From: Protonemura montana
Taxonomy: Eukaryota; Arthropoda; Insecta; Plecoptera; Nemouridae
Direction: 5' to 3'
NCBI GenBank assembly: GCA_947568835.1
Contig: OX387605.1
Coordinates: forward strand, 21,580,418-21,644,417
Length of the DNA: 64,000 nt
Position 1 is the first letter of the stretch; each line of letters starts with the position of its first letter. Under the pieces are notes generated by a model. That model ran no database searches, was not told where the DNA came from, and worked only from the letters and a program-made list of their open reading frames with translations. Of the stretch, positions 1 through 11,693 are shown piece after piece. A program made the translations under genes and the position numbers.

Positions 1-1575
1 CGATTCCTGTAAGTAAAATGCAATTGTTATAACGTGGCACTTGAAACTCAGTTTGGTTCATTGCTTTGCATATGTAAAATTGAAGCATACAGTCATTATA
101 CAATGCATCAAATTAAAACTGCTTGGATAGCTTTGACTGCTCCTGTATTCTGGAGCCTTGTTTGCCACCTCGAGTCGCTGAGGTTTTGGAAACGCATTTG
201 TAATTAATTTCTCCCTACGAATGTAATCTATGCATACACTTTTATGGTGTTCTGGTAAAATGCACCCATAGACCACAAATAAACTAGGTACAACTAAAAT
301 TCTTAAGTTTTGTAAAAATTGCTAATTGCATTTGCAGAAACCGTTCATAACACTATGAAAATTACTGTCTCTGCCTGTTACATTCCTTTGTTCAAGTCTT
401 TTAAATAAAGTTCTATATTAACTTGTTTATCACAGAGATGTAATTATGAGTAAATTTTAAAGTCATGCTTATTCCTATAATATGCTTACTGGTCACCTTC
501 CGGAACTTACAGGATCATTAGGCCAGTAAACGAGTCTAATGAAATCCTATCAACCAAAACAAAAGTTTAGAAGAAGTTAAGCTTTCTGGCAACTATTGTG
601 ACACCAAAACAGCCAACTGAATGTTGAAAGTAGCTGGTCTAATTCGTACAGAACAAAATACTGGAAGCCTACTGCAGCCAGTAAATCTATTAAGATTTGA
701 AATTCAACATGTTTTTACTTTGGCCAGCAATTTCCTAACAAATCCACAACTTCATTTTGAATCATAACTTTGAAATATGAAATGTTTTTTATGATAACCA
801 ATCTCTTTATGTCTGAGCGTTCACAAGATGAGACCAGCAGTTCAGTGATGAGCTAAGGTTAGAAAATGGTCGAACAGGGTCAAAATACTGGCATGACAGA
901 TTTGTATTTGAATTTGGGCCGCTGCTGAACTGACAAAATTAGTAATTACCCAGCAGTTGGTTTTGTTATTTCCAGAGGCTGATTATGTGGGTAAAAAAAT
1001 CTGCCAGCAAATTAAAAATACTAACTGCCTGGGAAAAATTAAAACACATCATTGTCTATTTAAAGTAGAAACTAAAATTTACGAGCAAATAGGTAGATAC
1101 CTCACTTACTTATTATAATATTTTTTGTATTTTGTATACACATGTATGATTAATTCTATCTGCAGCAATTGCTTCATATCAATAGTCTTGTATAATGATT
1201 AGCATATTATATAAGACTTAGGACTGATATGGCAGTTCATTCTAGGCAATTTGGTTCAAGAAAGAATGCGATTGGTCAATATGTGATAAAATATTAATAT
1301 ACCTTGGAACACATTATTAACTATTAAAATATTATGTAACGAGATTGATATGTAATGTCCTAACGATCATTAAAATCACAGTTTATATAAAGAGATGATG
1401 TGATATTTGGCATTTGAAGGCAAGCAAAGCATTGTAGTGCTCTAAGGGCCAGTATTACAACTTGGTTTGTAATATAAACCCCAAATCAACAGTCAAATAC
1501 TCTTCAGATAGCTTCGTATGGCATGATAATGAATAAATGATGATCAGTTTCATCAGTGATTAAATTCTTTGACTA
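1..1575. other. intergenic, AT-rich, no gene recognised
   Basis: No open frame here resembles a protein and none continues across plausible splice sites. The stretch lies beyond the stop of the minus-strand leucine-rich-repeat gene, so its right end should contain that gene's 3' UTR. The first bases contain a donor-like CCTGTAAGT, which could be the end of an exon of a gene outside the window, but nothing supports this further. Confidence 0.5.
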
Positions 1576-4500
1576 TTAGCAATGCGACCCCCCTCCATTG
1601 CTGGTCAATTGAACAACTTCAAGATTCTCCCTTCGCCTGTTGTTGTTCTCCAACGAGCGTCTCGCCGTTCCAAAAACATCCACGTCTTGCTTATATCTAA
1701 CAAGCCGCTTCTTCATCTTAACAAATGAATAATAATATGCCTCCAACTGAACGTCAAGCTTCTCGCAAACAATATAACACAATGCCTGGGAGGCCTGCTC
1801 TCGTACAAAGGGTCCGCAGATGCTGAGCTCTCTCAGCGACTTTTTCCCGCAATGCATGAGAAACTCGGTGACAGTTTCTGCGGTGATATTGCAGTAGTCC
1901 AGCTCCAGCCGCCGTAGCCTGGGGAATGCGCTTGTCGAGGAGAACGCCCTTGCGAAGAGATCTTGCGTAAGCAAAGGAGATCCAGAAAGTGAAAGCTCTT
2001 CCAGACTTCGATTCGACAGCAACCGCTCGAGATACCAGCCGGGAAACTCATCCTGTCCAGAGCTGGAGCCGAACAGAAGTCGCCGCAGTTTCGGGAACGG
2101 TTTGGTGTCGGCCGGAAACGAACCCTCTTCGTACACGTTGTAGAAGAGTCCGAGGCTGACAAGATGCGTGCAGCTTTTCTCCAAGGTGGCCATGTCGACG
2201 CCGGCAACGCCTTCCAATGATATCGCGGTCAGCGTGTCTCCGTGCGCGGCAAGTAGTGGGACAATGCTGCCTTGGAAAAGCGTCATTCGCTGCGGTGGCG
2301 GCTTGGGCTCGTCCCACGGCTTCTTGGTGCTGCCAACGTTGGCAACGTGCAGGATGTCGAGGTCAGACAGGCGGCGGAGAGATGCAAGAGGTGCAAGCGC
2401 AAGCGGGGACGCAAAGACGTCCAGCTCCACACGAACGCGTTCAATGTCTGCAAGGTTATATAGGGGTTAGCTTTGTGGCCAGCATTATGGGTTTATGTCA
2501 ATTATTCATTCTTGAAAGTCGCATGCATATTAAAGAACAGAATAGTGGATATTTTTGCCCTGATCTGCTAAAAACTGTAAAACCTTTAAAAAGCTTAAAC
2601 TACATCAAACAGTTTTACCACAGATTGTGTAACTAATAATGAAAATATACAACAAAGCAGGGAACAAGAAATCACCCTTTATGTACTTAATCCTATTTCT
2701 TATTGATTGCTTATTGAACCACGCAGATATTTGATATTTGATATTTTTATTCAACTTGATATTTTATTGAAACAAATTTGAATTAGATCTAAAAAAAACG
2801 ATCGCGAACTTCGATCTTCGATCGCGATTGTTTTTTGACGACGATCTTGATCTTTTTAAAAGATCGCTTTCAAAACGATCTTCCCCAAATATGGCACCAG
2901 AGCATCATTATAATTATTTTCTGGGATGTTTACATTTTTCTTCAATGTTGGACTTGCTCGAACTCCGCTGCAGTTATCGCCTGGATACAGTAGGATAGCG
3001 GCAGCGCTGAGAGCGAATGTGAGCGAAAGGACTTTAGACCGATGACCGAGCAAGCTTGGAACAGATAGTATACTTGAGAGGGAGCGAATGTGAGCGAAAG
3101 GACTTTAGACCGATGACCGAGCAAGCTTGGAACAGATAGTATACTTGAGAGGGAGCGAACGTAGCACCATCCCGTGTCCAGAGGGCAAACTATTTTAGCT
3201 TGTGGGTGAGGGGATTGGCGCGAATCTTGCGGGGCGAAAGCTTTCGCGTAGCTCCCAATAGCATAGGAGTGGACAATCTGTGTATGTCTATCTGTGGTTT
3301 TACTTTCAGGAGAAATTTTCAGTAATGGCATCAAGCGCTAATAGGCAGTAATAGGTTCTTGGGTGTGTAAAGCATAATTTTGCAAGTTGTTTACTGTTTA
3401 GTACGTAAGGTGAAGTTTTGTAAAGTTTTTGGTAGCGTACAAAAAAAAGTGATACATTTCCAATGACCCAACACGAATACTTATGGCTGTCTACTTAATG
3501 CATATTACTTAAATATTAAGTCAAATATATATGATACCAGAACCTGATATATTTACAACTTTTGATCTAGTACAGGGTAGTGGAGTCTAGCCTGAGAGAG
3601 AACGTACGAGTCCAAGGACTGCCCCCAGCATTGCTACTAACTCATCACTGAAATTTCCGATGTGATTTGAATAGCAGGATTTCAAAATACTTATTATGTT
3701 TGCAAATGAATTCCCTAGATTGTTAAAATAATCTAGAACGTTTATAAAATAGCTCGAATTACAAAACACTGTGGCACAAGAAAGCCTTAGAGCAAAAGGA
3801 AAGTGACAGATAGTAGCAGAGATGATTTGTATTTTTTTTTTAAATGCCAGTTGTCCCACATGTCAACCCAAAACAACCAGTGGCGCCTCTCGCTGAATGG
3901 AGTACAGATACAAGAAACATTAACTTCAACATTACTTATTTGAAATCTTATTTAAATTGCAAATTCTTGCAATGCACGAAGTATTTTATTATTATGAACA
4001 CTACTACCGTCTCAAAAATTGATGCCCAAACGGGAACTCGAACCCCGACCTCCACCTGTCACAAGTGTTGCTCTAACCCATTGAGCTACTTAGACACATG
4101 CTTTCTGAGACAATCTTAGTACATTTGATGAGAATGACGGATACATCGGGATACATACCTACAACTTTGGAATTTTTTTCAAGATGATTATGAAAATCCG
4201 CAAGTCATACAAATTTTACCTAAAAAATCTACCCAGCACCAAAAGTTTTGATATACGAAATGAACACATCTAATTTGCGTTTCTGTTCCAAACCAAGGGA
4301 ACAGTGGAATTTTTAAAGCTCCAGGACAATGTGTTGATTGATGTAAAATTGACGACTTGATGTAAGAGCAAATAGAAATGAGCTATAAAATGTTGATAAA
4401 TACAAATATGTACCGGGACAAACGGCAGCCATAACACAGAGCAAGGCAGTGCTGTCTCGTCGAGTCAGTGCCAGGTCGACGTCGCGCAATCGATAACGCA

Positions 4501-7500
4501 CCGTGCCGTCACGACTCAGCCAGGCCCAAGCACCCTGCATCAGTGAGCCTGCAACGTAAAGGGCGGAGGGTCATCAAGTGTCTTTGGTGACATGCTCTGT
4601 GGTTGACATCAAGCTGCGCCCATAAGGAAAATAATACGCATTCTTTGTAACATAAAATTATTTTGAGATTTCCACACTTAAAAATGATGTGGCTAAAGAT
4701 GCGGTGAAATGATTTAGAGTTAAGCTAAGTATGACAGGCTGAGAATTACAAACTCAAAAGTTTGAGTACCATGCCACCTATTTGATTACTGATTAATTTC
4801 CATTCTGAACAGTTTTCAGACACACATTTTCTGCAATATCAGGCCCCAAAAGATATATGTCACATTTTTTAACGTATTCAACAATCAACAACACAGCTGG
4901 GTCTGATGTTGCTAACTTTTGATAGTTAAATGAGTAAATTTTCTCGAAAAATGCATAGAAGAGCATAGAAACATAGAAGTGAATGTATATGGCGTTGAAA
5001 GGAAGAAAACACAGCACCTGCTAGCTGAAACATTGTTTTACTTGCTTGAACCACCGATATTCAAAGGGACAAACAACAAGTGTTAAGACTTGTAAGTATT
5101 GGAAAGAAAGATTCGAGACAAAAACAAACATATTTGTAATTGTTTCGAGCGCACCTCACCTTCCGCCCTACCTCACGTTGACTGTGACTGATATGTATTG
5201 ATGACAACATCGCGACACATTCTCCCGCTATAGCACCTTACCAAGCCAATGCATGCGACAAGATGATATAAGCCAAACACAACCATGCAATGCGACGAAA
5301 AGTGGGGAGAGCTCGAAACAAGCACAATTGTTTTCTTCTCAAATCTATATTTCTGAAGCTAAAAAAAAAGAAAAAAAAGAAAAGGTGTTTGGCCCTCTAA
5401 AACAAGGCACTGCAAAATGGCATAGACTTAGGACAGACTGGCAAGTACTCACCGTGCATCTTGCACATGGCACGAACTACATCCGGGTGACGCAGCGTGA
5501 CCAGCTGGGGGTTGCACCGCAAAACGGCGCAAACACCGGATGCTGTCACCTCAGTGTCACGCAGGTCAAGCTCAGTAAGACGTGGCACATGCTTCAGTCG
5601 GCTGACCGCTTTGTCGTTCAGGAAGCACGACTTAAGACCCAGCATTCTAGTGGAAGACATTTGTTTTATTTTTATTTCTTTTTTGGTAATGTGAAGTCAT
5701 CTTAAGAGACTAGGAAATAGTGACTAGGCCAGATGTGCTTGGCATGATTAATAAAAGAGATGAGAGTCCTGTGTTGCTTTGGACAAAAAAAGAAAAGAAA
5801 TGGTTTTGGGAATTCTTGCTAAATCACACCAAAATAGCCGGAGACCTAAATGCTTTGCATGACCATCACCACACGAATGCTCAATATTTTTTGACGTTAA
5901 GAAAGCATGACTGGTATTGGACCAGCATTGAAGTGGAAGACATTCATTTAATAACCAATGAAATTATTTGAATTAACTGTCATATTCAATGCCCTTTATA
6001 TAGTTCCCTGCCAAAAACCAAAAACAAGTGAGTTTGGGAGCTGTAAGCAAATTTTTTTTTTGAGTTTGTATCACCTCAGATTTGGACAGTGTCTCCTGAT
6101 GAATTTAAGTGCTCCGCTGTTGACGTGTGCCATCGCTTCAAAGTTGAGTGAAAGAAGAGTCGTGAGGCACGGTGAGACCGATTTCAGATATGGCAATGCT
6201 TCTTGGACATTCTTGATCTCCAGATGTTTCAAGTTCTACAAACATTATTTAGTAAGGTATTAAATAAAAAATACATTAACGTTCCTTGGCTTGATATTTT
6301 TCAAATTAAAAAACTCGGTAGTCCGATTACTGCATGTATAAAACTACTTGGCTTACCCTGCATGTGGATGCGATGTGAACTAAGCTGGTTTTATCAGTGA
6401 ACTCGTTGATTGTCAACTTGCTGATTCTTCTGGTGATGAAAAGTCGCCATTTATCTTGACCTTCGAGCCAAAAACTGTTTCTCCCTGGGAGGACATGTGT
6501 GTGCTCATATGCATCAAGAAGGTCCTGTTCCACACTTGGAGCTGTGGAAAAATGATTTCTGTTTAGATATTAGTTTCTGAAAAAACAGATTTAATTTTGA
6601 AATTACTTTGGCTATGCATGTCATCTGAATACAAAATTAGAACCTATCTGCTTTCAAAGCATTGCTCCTTAAGCCAGGCTGATTCCACTGACTGCAGCTT
6701 CCCAGACTGCAGATCACTGAAATAATAAAACTAGCCACTAGCAGCTTATTCCACGTATGTGAATAGGCCAGTCTTTTAGGACACTTTATATAGAAAAGAA
6801 AAATGGCAATTTTATGGACACAGTAAGTGGCAAACTTAAACTACACTACTTTACAATCCTTGTTATCAGAGTTTCTAGCTAGGTACCGTGTTTATAATAA
6901 TTATTATTATTAGTATTGCCTTATTGTGTTAGGCAATGCTGCCTGGTTACACATCATGCTTATCATCTTAATACAATTATTATGGATATTTCCTTAAAGA
7001 GTAATACTAATTAGAAACATGTATTTACTTAGTCTTAAGAAATAGTTTGAATTCTTCTACTTTTTTGGGTCGTATGTTGTGGTCCTTTGTAATGTGATTC
7101 CATTCCGAGATAGTTTTCCCAATGAAAGAGTATCTATCTCCCCACGTTTGTGTTGTAGCCTTTTTTTTTGTATTTTGTATTTACTCAGGGCTCTGGCAGA
7201 AGGATTTTTTGTGTATTTATGCATATCTCTGTATGCCTCCTTCCCTGTGACTATGTGGAACATTTCGACGAGTCTAGCAAGTTTTCTGCGTTTCTGCGTA
7301 TGCCCACTTCAGTACCTTTTCCACCAGGTCCATTAAATCGTGAGGTTCCCAGCAAGCGCTGGTATACTTTAGAATCGGCCAAACTAGGGACTTCTAATCC
7401 ATATAGCTTTTATTTCTCTAATGCTTCCCTGAATGTTCATCACATAATTGAGACTGTTTGTTCCTTTTTTAACTATTTTTTTTATTTGTGGCCTCCAGCT

Positions 7501-7784
7501 TAGTTTGCTATCACCTAGCTATCATCTAGTTTTCTATCAAATGAGAGTGATGTATGGTTAAATAAGAATGTCCTTTGGTATGCACCTGCTTTTGAGTGAA
7601 GTTCTACATTGATATGCATTCCTGCCTTTGTATAATAATGTTTCTACTCACGTAATCCATCAAACGGTCCACCCAAAAATCCATTCTTTTGGTATCCTTG
7701 TTTAACTTGAAGCCAAATTACTGCATTGTCTAAAATGTTGTCAATGCAGAGTTGGTATAAATGAGGCTGCTTCTTCAGAGACAT
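1576..7784 (-). CDS. leucine-rich-repeat protein, ZYG11/F-box-like architecture
   Basis: Six exons (transcript order): 7784-7652, 6541-6357, 6235-6075, 5646-5453, 4548-4414, 2447-1576. All joins keep phase and give 559 residues. The start is the ATG of MSLKKQPHLYQLCIDN; no usable ATG lies upstream in that exon. Residues 1-60 (LYQLCIDNILDNAVIWLQ, then LPPSVEQDLL) resemble the short N-terminal box of ZYG11-type and F-box-type substrate receptors. Residues about 90-530 hold irregular leucine-rich repeats of the RNI type, such as LTELDLRDTEVTASGV, SLEELSLSGSPLL and RLRRLELDYCNITAETV. The C-terminus is basic and polar (NNNRRREN). LRR proteins of this build often select substrates for cullin ubiquitin ligases; that role is inference. 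I do not recognise a named orthologue. Introns carry a SINE, a 71-bp tandem duplication and a GATC-rich patch. Confidence 0.85.
2795..2885. repeat. GATC-rich degenerate palindromic patch
   Basis: Within the last intron of the LRR gene, about 90 bp contains many GATC tetramers, several inside CGATCGCG or CGATCTT. Two arms, AACGATCGCGAA and TTCGATCGCGATT, face each other and could form a hairpin. The flanks are AT-rich. It may be the subterminal part of a decayed DNA transposon, but no target duplication was found. Confidence 0.5.
3011..3160. repeat. tandem duplication, 71-bp unit, two copies
   Basis: A 71-bp unit starting GAGCGAATGTGAGCG begins at 3011 and again at 3082, with a third start at 3153 that diverges after GAGCGAA. 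The two full units are essentially identical, so the duplication is recent. It sits in an intron of the LRR gene. Confidence 0.9.
3931..4160 (-). mobile_element. tRNA-derived SINE, copy 1
   Basis: Read on the minus strand, this copy carries a tRNA-like segment with an A-box-like TAGCTCAATGGG and a B-box-like GGGTTCGAGTTCCC, followed by TTTGGGCATCAATTTTTGAGAC and an AT-rich tail ending in TTATTTGAAATCTTATT-type sequence reversed. The same order of blocks recurs at 40605-40835 on the plus strand. The copy lies in an intron of the LRR gene. Boundaries are approximate. Confidence 0.8.
7030..7500 (-). mobile_element. 5'-truncated LINE, end of reverse transcriptase ORF
   Basis: On the minus strand, broken frames give SLVWPILKYTSACWEPHD, then LVEKVLKWA, and nearer the 3' end RYSFIGKTISEWNHI and VEEFKLFL. 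This is the usual C-terminal part of reverse transcriptases of the jockey/CR1-like LINEs (family pattern LVRPILEYAS.VWDP, later a W-N pair). Stops and frameshifts show it is dead. It lies upstream of exon 2 of the LRR gene. Plus-strand hydrophobic frames here are its antisense. Confidence 0.7.
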
Positions 7785-8887
7785 GACAAATTGAGTCTGA
7801 AATAATGTATCATCTGTTTAGTACATTCGATTCGCTTACACTATATTACTGGCATAACCTGATTTGTTTATCCTACAATCCATGCCATGCCCTGTACTGT
7901 ATTACAAATACAATTGGCTATATAATTTATGGTAGAAATTGTTATTTTACCTTGGTACTTGAGAAACCAGCTCATTGATACATATGGCAATATTCTCCAC
8001 TGATATTTACATGGTTTTATTGATTTGCTTTTCAAGTCCAGACTTACTGGCTCTTCACCATTTCCCACCAGCAAGATTAATCAATAAGCAGCATGGCTCA
8101 GGAAAGCATGGGCAGTGGTTGCCTGGACTGAACTAGATGAAACCACATGACTGCCAAGAATTTCAAACAAACAACCATTTCAGAGTCTTCATTTTCTTTT
8201 ATTCAAATATAATTCTTCACGTGACAAAAGATATAAAAATGGAAGTAAAAATCACTAGAGCTAGACGTATGGTAGCCTAGAAGAACTAACTTATACAGAT
8301 GAAATACATTTTGGCAGGCTACAATAAACAACCTAAACATTTGATTTGTTCAATAAAATGAAAATATTTACATCTAGGAACTAGAGATGGCAAAGTAAAC
8401 CATTTCTAATTCTTATTTTGTAGCTTCAGTCAAAGTTTAAGAGTATTTTCACATAAAATACTTATTGATTTTGTATTTGGATTTATTTTTATTACATGAG
8501 GCTTGATGGGTTAATCTGTGGTTATAGGAGTTTGTCATACAGCGTACTTGGGGACCAAGCACACACTAAATCAAAAGTAAACTTTTCTAAATATTCTAGA
8601 CAGTCGGCTCTAAAATGGTAACATACGAGTAAATGAAATAAAAAAAATTGACAGGCTTTGTTATCAACAAAATGTATCGCTATGACAAAACGTAAATGAC
8701 ATGTATATTTTTTTACAGAATTAAGAGGCCAAGTAAAGGTCCATTTCAATTTTGAAGTGAAAGTTTTAATGAGTGGAGTACAAATCACAAATATGTATAC
8801 ACATTATCCATATAAAATGGACTTTAAAGAAAACTTTCTCCGAACTTTTAATTGCTGTCAAAATTGATGTCACCAAGCAATGGAAAG
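7785..8887. other. spacer between the LRR gene and BUB3
   Basis: It holds the 5' non-coding part of the LRR gene (a likely 3' splice site lies just before 7796) and the 3' UTR of BUB3. No further coding signal was seen. Both neighbours are on the minus strand with BUB3 upstream. Confidence 0.5.
8482..8493 (-). promoter_or_regulatory. possible polyadenylation signals of BUB3
   Basis: Two adjacent AATAAA hexamers on the minus strand (8487-8482 and 8493-8488) lie about 400 bp after the BUB3 stop. They are the clearest paired candidates, but other A/T-rich hexamers lie nearby. Confidence 0.35.
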
Positions 8888-9967
8888 TTACTTTGGTTTA
8901 GTCTCTTGGTCAGTAACATAGCGAATGAAGATAGTTTCTTCTGGTATTGATTCAGGGGTGGTATCTTGCTCGTACATATATGAGCATGCAATCGCAAGAA
9001 CGGCACCATCATGGCTGAAGGATAGTGACGCAATGGATGCAGAATAACGATGGAATTGGCAAAGCCTCTTCTTATTAAAACCATCCCATATGTTAACGTA
9101 TCCGTCTGAGCCACCCGTAGCAAACGTGTTATAACCAGCATGAAAGCTGATGGCATTTACTGGATAAATATTCTCTATCCCAGCTTCTTTTATCCTGTGG
9201 CACTTAAATGCATACTTTTTCTTTTGAACTTCTGGACTTGTGTCTAAATATTCTACCGCCACTCTTCCTTCAATACTACTAAGGACATAGCCCTGCTTAT
9301 TGGGGAAGCACCGAATACATCTCGTTTGATATTTCAGACTCGATTCACGCCTCTGAAATACGTAATTCATATTACGCAGATCCCATACACAAACTTTACG
9401 ACCTGCGGTTCCTACCACAAATTTCTCTCCACAGAGACTCATGGTGTACACTCTATCAGGCTGATTGAATGTACCAACACAACGTGGACTTCTCGGATCC
9501 CAGAGTTTACATGTAGAGTCCCAGCTTCCTGTCAGAATGCCATTAACTTCTGAAGAATACTCAATGGCACGGATAGCATTATCATGGGTCCCAACAATGG
9601 TTTCTGTGTTACTGTTGAAATCGTACATCTTTAGAGTGTTGTCAAGTCCTCCACTGTACGAATGCACAGCATCCTAAGAGAAAAAATAAAATTTCGTTAA
9701 CCAGAAGCTGCCGAAAATAGTTTTATATGAGTATGTGTACCAAAGTCAGTAATCCTGATCTAAACTAACCTGGAAGCAAACATCTAGAACCGGCCTTTCG
9801 TGCGTGTACTTCAGGCGAACGTTGTTTGTGATTACATCGTATAGACGAACTTTACAATCCCAAGAAGATACCAGCAAGAACTGGGACGAATTGGGACCAA
9901 ATTTGACGGATGTAATACCATCTTCTGGAGGCGACTTTAATTTAAATTCAGTTCTTGATTCCGTCAT
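8888..9967 (-). CDS. BUB3: mitotic checkpoint WD40 protein BUB3
   Basis: Two exons, 9967-9770 and 9673-8888, joined in phase, give 327 residues against 328 in human BUB3. The start MTESRTEFKLKSPPEDGITS and blocks such as SGGLDNTLKMYDFN, VRAIEYS-like turns, CVWDLRNMNYVFQRRESSLK and GYVLSSIEGRVAVEYLD are diagnostic; the last corresponds to the family's conserved SSIEGRVAVE block. BUB3 is a seven-blade WD40 propeller that binds phosphorylated MELT motifs on KNL1 and brings BUB1 and BUBR1 to kinetochores, delaying anaphase until chromosomes attach. The C-terminus (YVTDQETKPK) matches the family. It is divergently arranged with PCGF3, start codons about 470 bp apart. Confidence 0.97.
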
Positions 9968-10437
9968 TTTTCACTAACTCGGTTGACAACATAAATAGGA
10001 AAACGGTTGATAAATCCCTAAAACCGCTCGCAATAACTCACTGCGGCGCTGCTGGCGTATCAGGTTAACCAACAACCAAACAAGCTGTAGCTCCCATACA
10101 GTACCGGTAACTTTCCGCACTGAATTGACAAGTGACATCAAGTCATCGAGTTGTCAATTTGTGAATGTATCATATCTCTATATAAATAATAACAATAAGT
10201 ATTTGCGTTAATCTCGAATTGGAACACAAGTCAAAACAATTATTTGGATTTCGTTTCAATGCGGTGCGTTTTGCTCATTCAGTTTTAGGTATTTCTTAAA
10301 CCGTGTGCTAGCGGACTGGGACGCATAAGTTACATTCCAAACAGGTTGGATTGGGTTGGATCCACAGATTTATATCCGACAACAGCCCCACGCATAGCCA
10401 AGTAGCGCTTTTTACCTTCCATTCAAATACGTAAGCT
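9968..10437. promoter_or_regulatory. BUB3/PCGF3 shared intergenic promoter region
   Basis: The two start codons face away from each other across 470 bp, so both promoters and 5' UTRs must lie here. The centre is richer in G+C than most spacers in the window, with several CpG-containing words such as CCGCTCGC and GCGGCGCTGC. No clear TATA box was found on either side. Joint regulation is inferred from layout only. Confidence 0.6.
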
Positions 10438-11693
10438 ATGACAATGGAGAGGCGGATCAAGCTTAAAACGCTTAATAGTCACATCACATGCAAAATCTGC
10501 CGCGGCTATTTAGTGGATGCAACTACAGTTACAGAGTGTCTTCATACTTGTAAGTACAGTATAACTAACTAAAATTTGCCATGTTCTGAAGTATATACCA
10601 CGTTATTATCTTACCTTTTTCTCATTCTGCAGTTTGTAAGTCATGTCTCGTGAAGCATTTAGAAGACAACAACTCTTGTCCGACTTGTCAGATAGTCATT
10701 CATCAGTCACACCCACTACAGTACATCAGTTTTGATCGTACAATGCAAGACATTGTATATAAGTTAGTGCCCGATCTCCAAGACAACGAAATAAAACGGG
10801 AACGAGACTTTTACCGGGTACGGGGTCTACCATGTCCAAAAGACATTCCACCAAATGCAGGGGAACTTGAAGAAGAGCGACCGCCACTTGATCAACATGC
10901 TGAGTCGGACTACCATCGTTTGGATGAGCAAGTCAATGTCTGCCTTGAATGTACTAATGCAAACCTAAAGACTCTAAAGCGAAGATTTATCAGATGCTCG
11001 TCCCAAGCAACCATCACACATCTGAAGAAATTTATTGCCAAAAAAGTTTTATGCGGTACTGAAAAATACAGAGACGTAAGTATATAGCAATGGCCAAAAT
11101 TCATATGACCTATTCAACAGTAGGTACTTGTCTACAAATCAATTTGTGTTTCTTCTATTTTATTTGCTTATTTTGCATTAAATTCCATATTTTATTCTTC
11201 ATTTAATGTGATTTATTTCTTGTTCGAGACATTAAACATATCAAACGTCAATATTAAAAATACCGTAATGCTACTTAACATAACTATGCTTCCTTAAAAA
11301 AGTCTTGTAGTGAGTAAGATAGATTATTGCATGTGCAATAATGCATTTGCTTTAGTTAGGTATTGTGTTGTGACATATTTAGTTATTTCAGCGCATTGGG
11401 ATAAGTGATTCTGTAAAAAATAGGAGATATTAGCTGATGGCTGCCTTTTCTCTTCCTTGTCGATTTCAAATATATTTATAATCTAATTCGGCTATTAAAT
11501 CTAAAATATTTTTTTTCATTCTTCAAAATCTCGAAATGTAAATTGTTCTTATTTTATTTTTCTTTAGATTGACATCCTATGCAACGACGAGCTGCTTGGG
11601 AAAGACCACACGTTAAAGTTTGTATTTGTCACTCGCTGGAGGTTTCGAGACTCTCCTCTTCGATTACAGTACAGGCCACGAATAGACATCTAG
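10438..11693 (+). CDS. PCGF3: Polycomb group RING finger protein, PCGF3-type
   Basis: Three exons, 10438-10549, 10633-11075 and 11568-11693, keep phase and give 226 residues (human PCGF3 has 242). The C3HC4 RING is complete: C18, C21, C34, H36, C39, C42, C53, C56. It is followed by [15 protein letters not shown], typical of PCGF3/5. The C-terminal half is the ubiquitin-like RAWUL domain, ending [22 protein letters not shown]3 proteins partner RING1 in non-canonical PRC1, which monoubiquitinates histone H2A; the Drosophila counterpart is l(3)73Ah. The first ATG of the exon is used; a second lies two codons later (MTMERR). The divergent neighbour is BUB3. PCGF5 is the only close alternative name. 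Confidence 0.95.

Noticed and set aside
7079..7503. Hydrophobic plus-strand frames
   Set aside because: They are antisense to a decayed reverse-transcriptase end on the minus strand.
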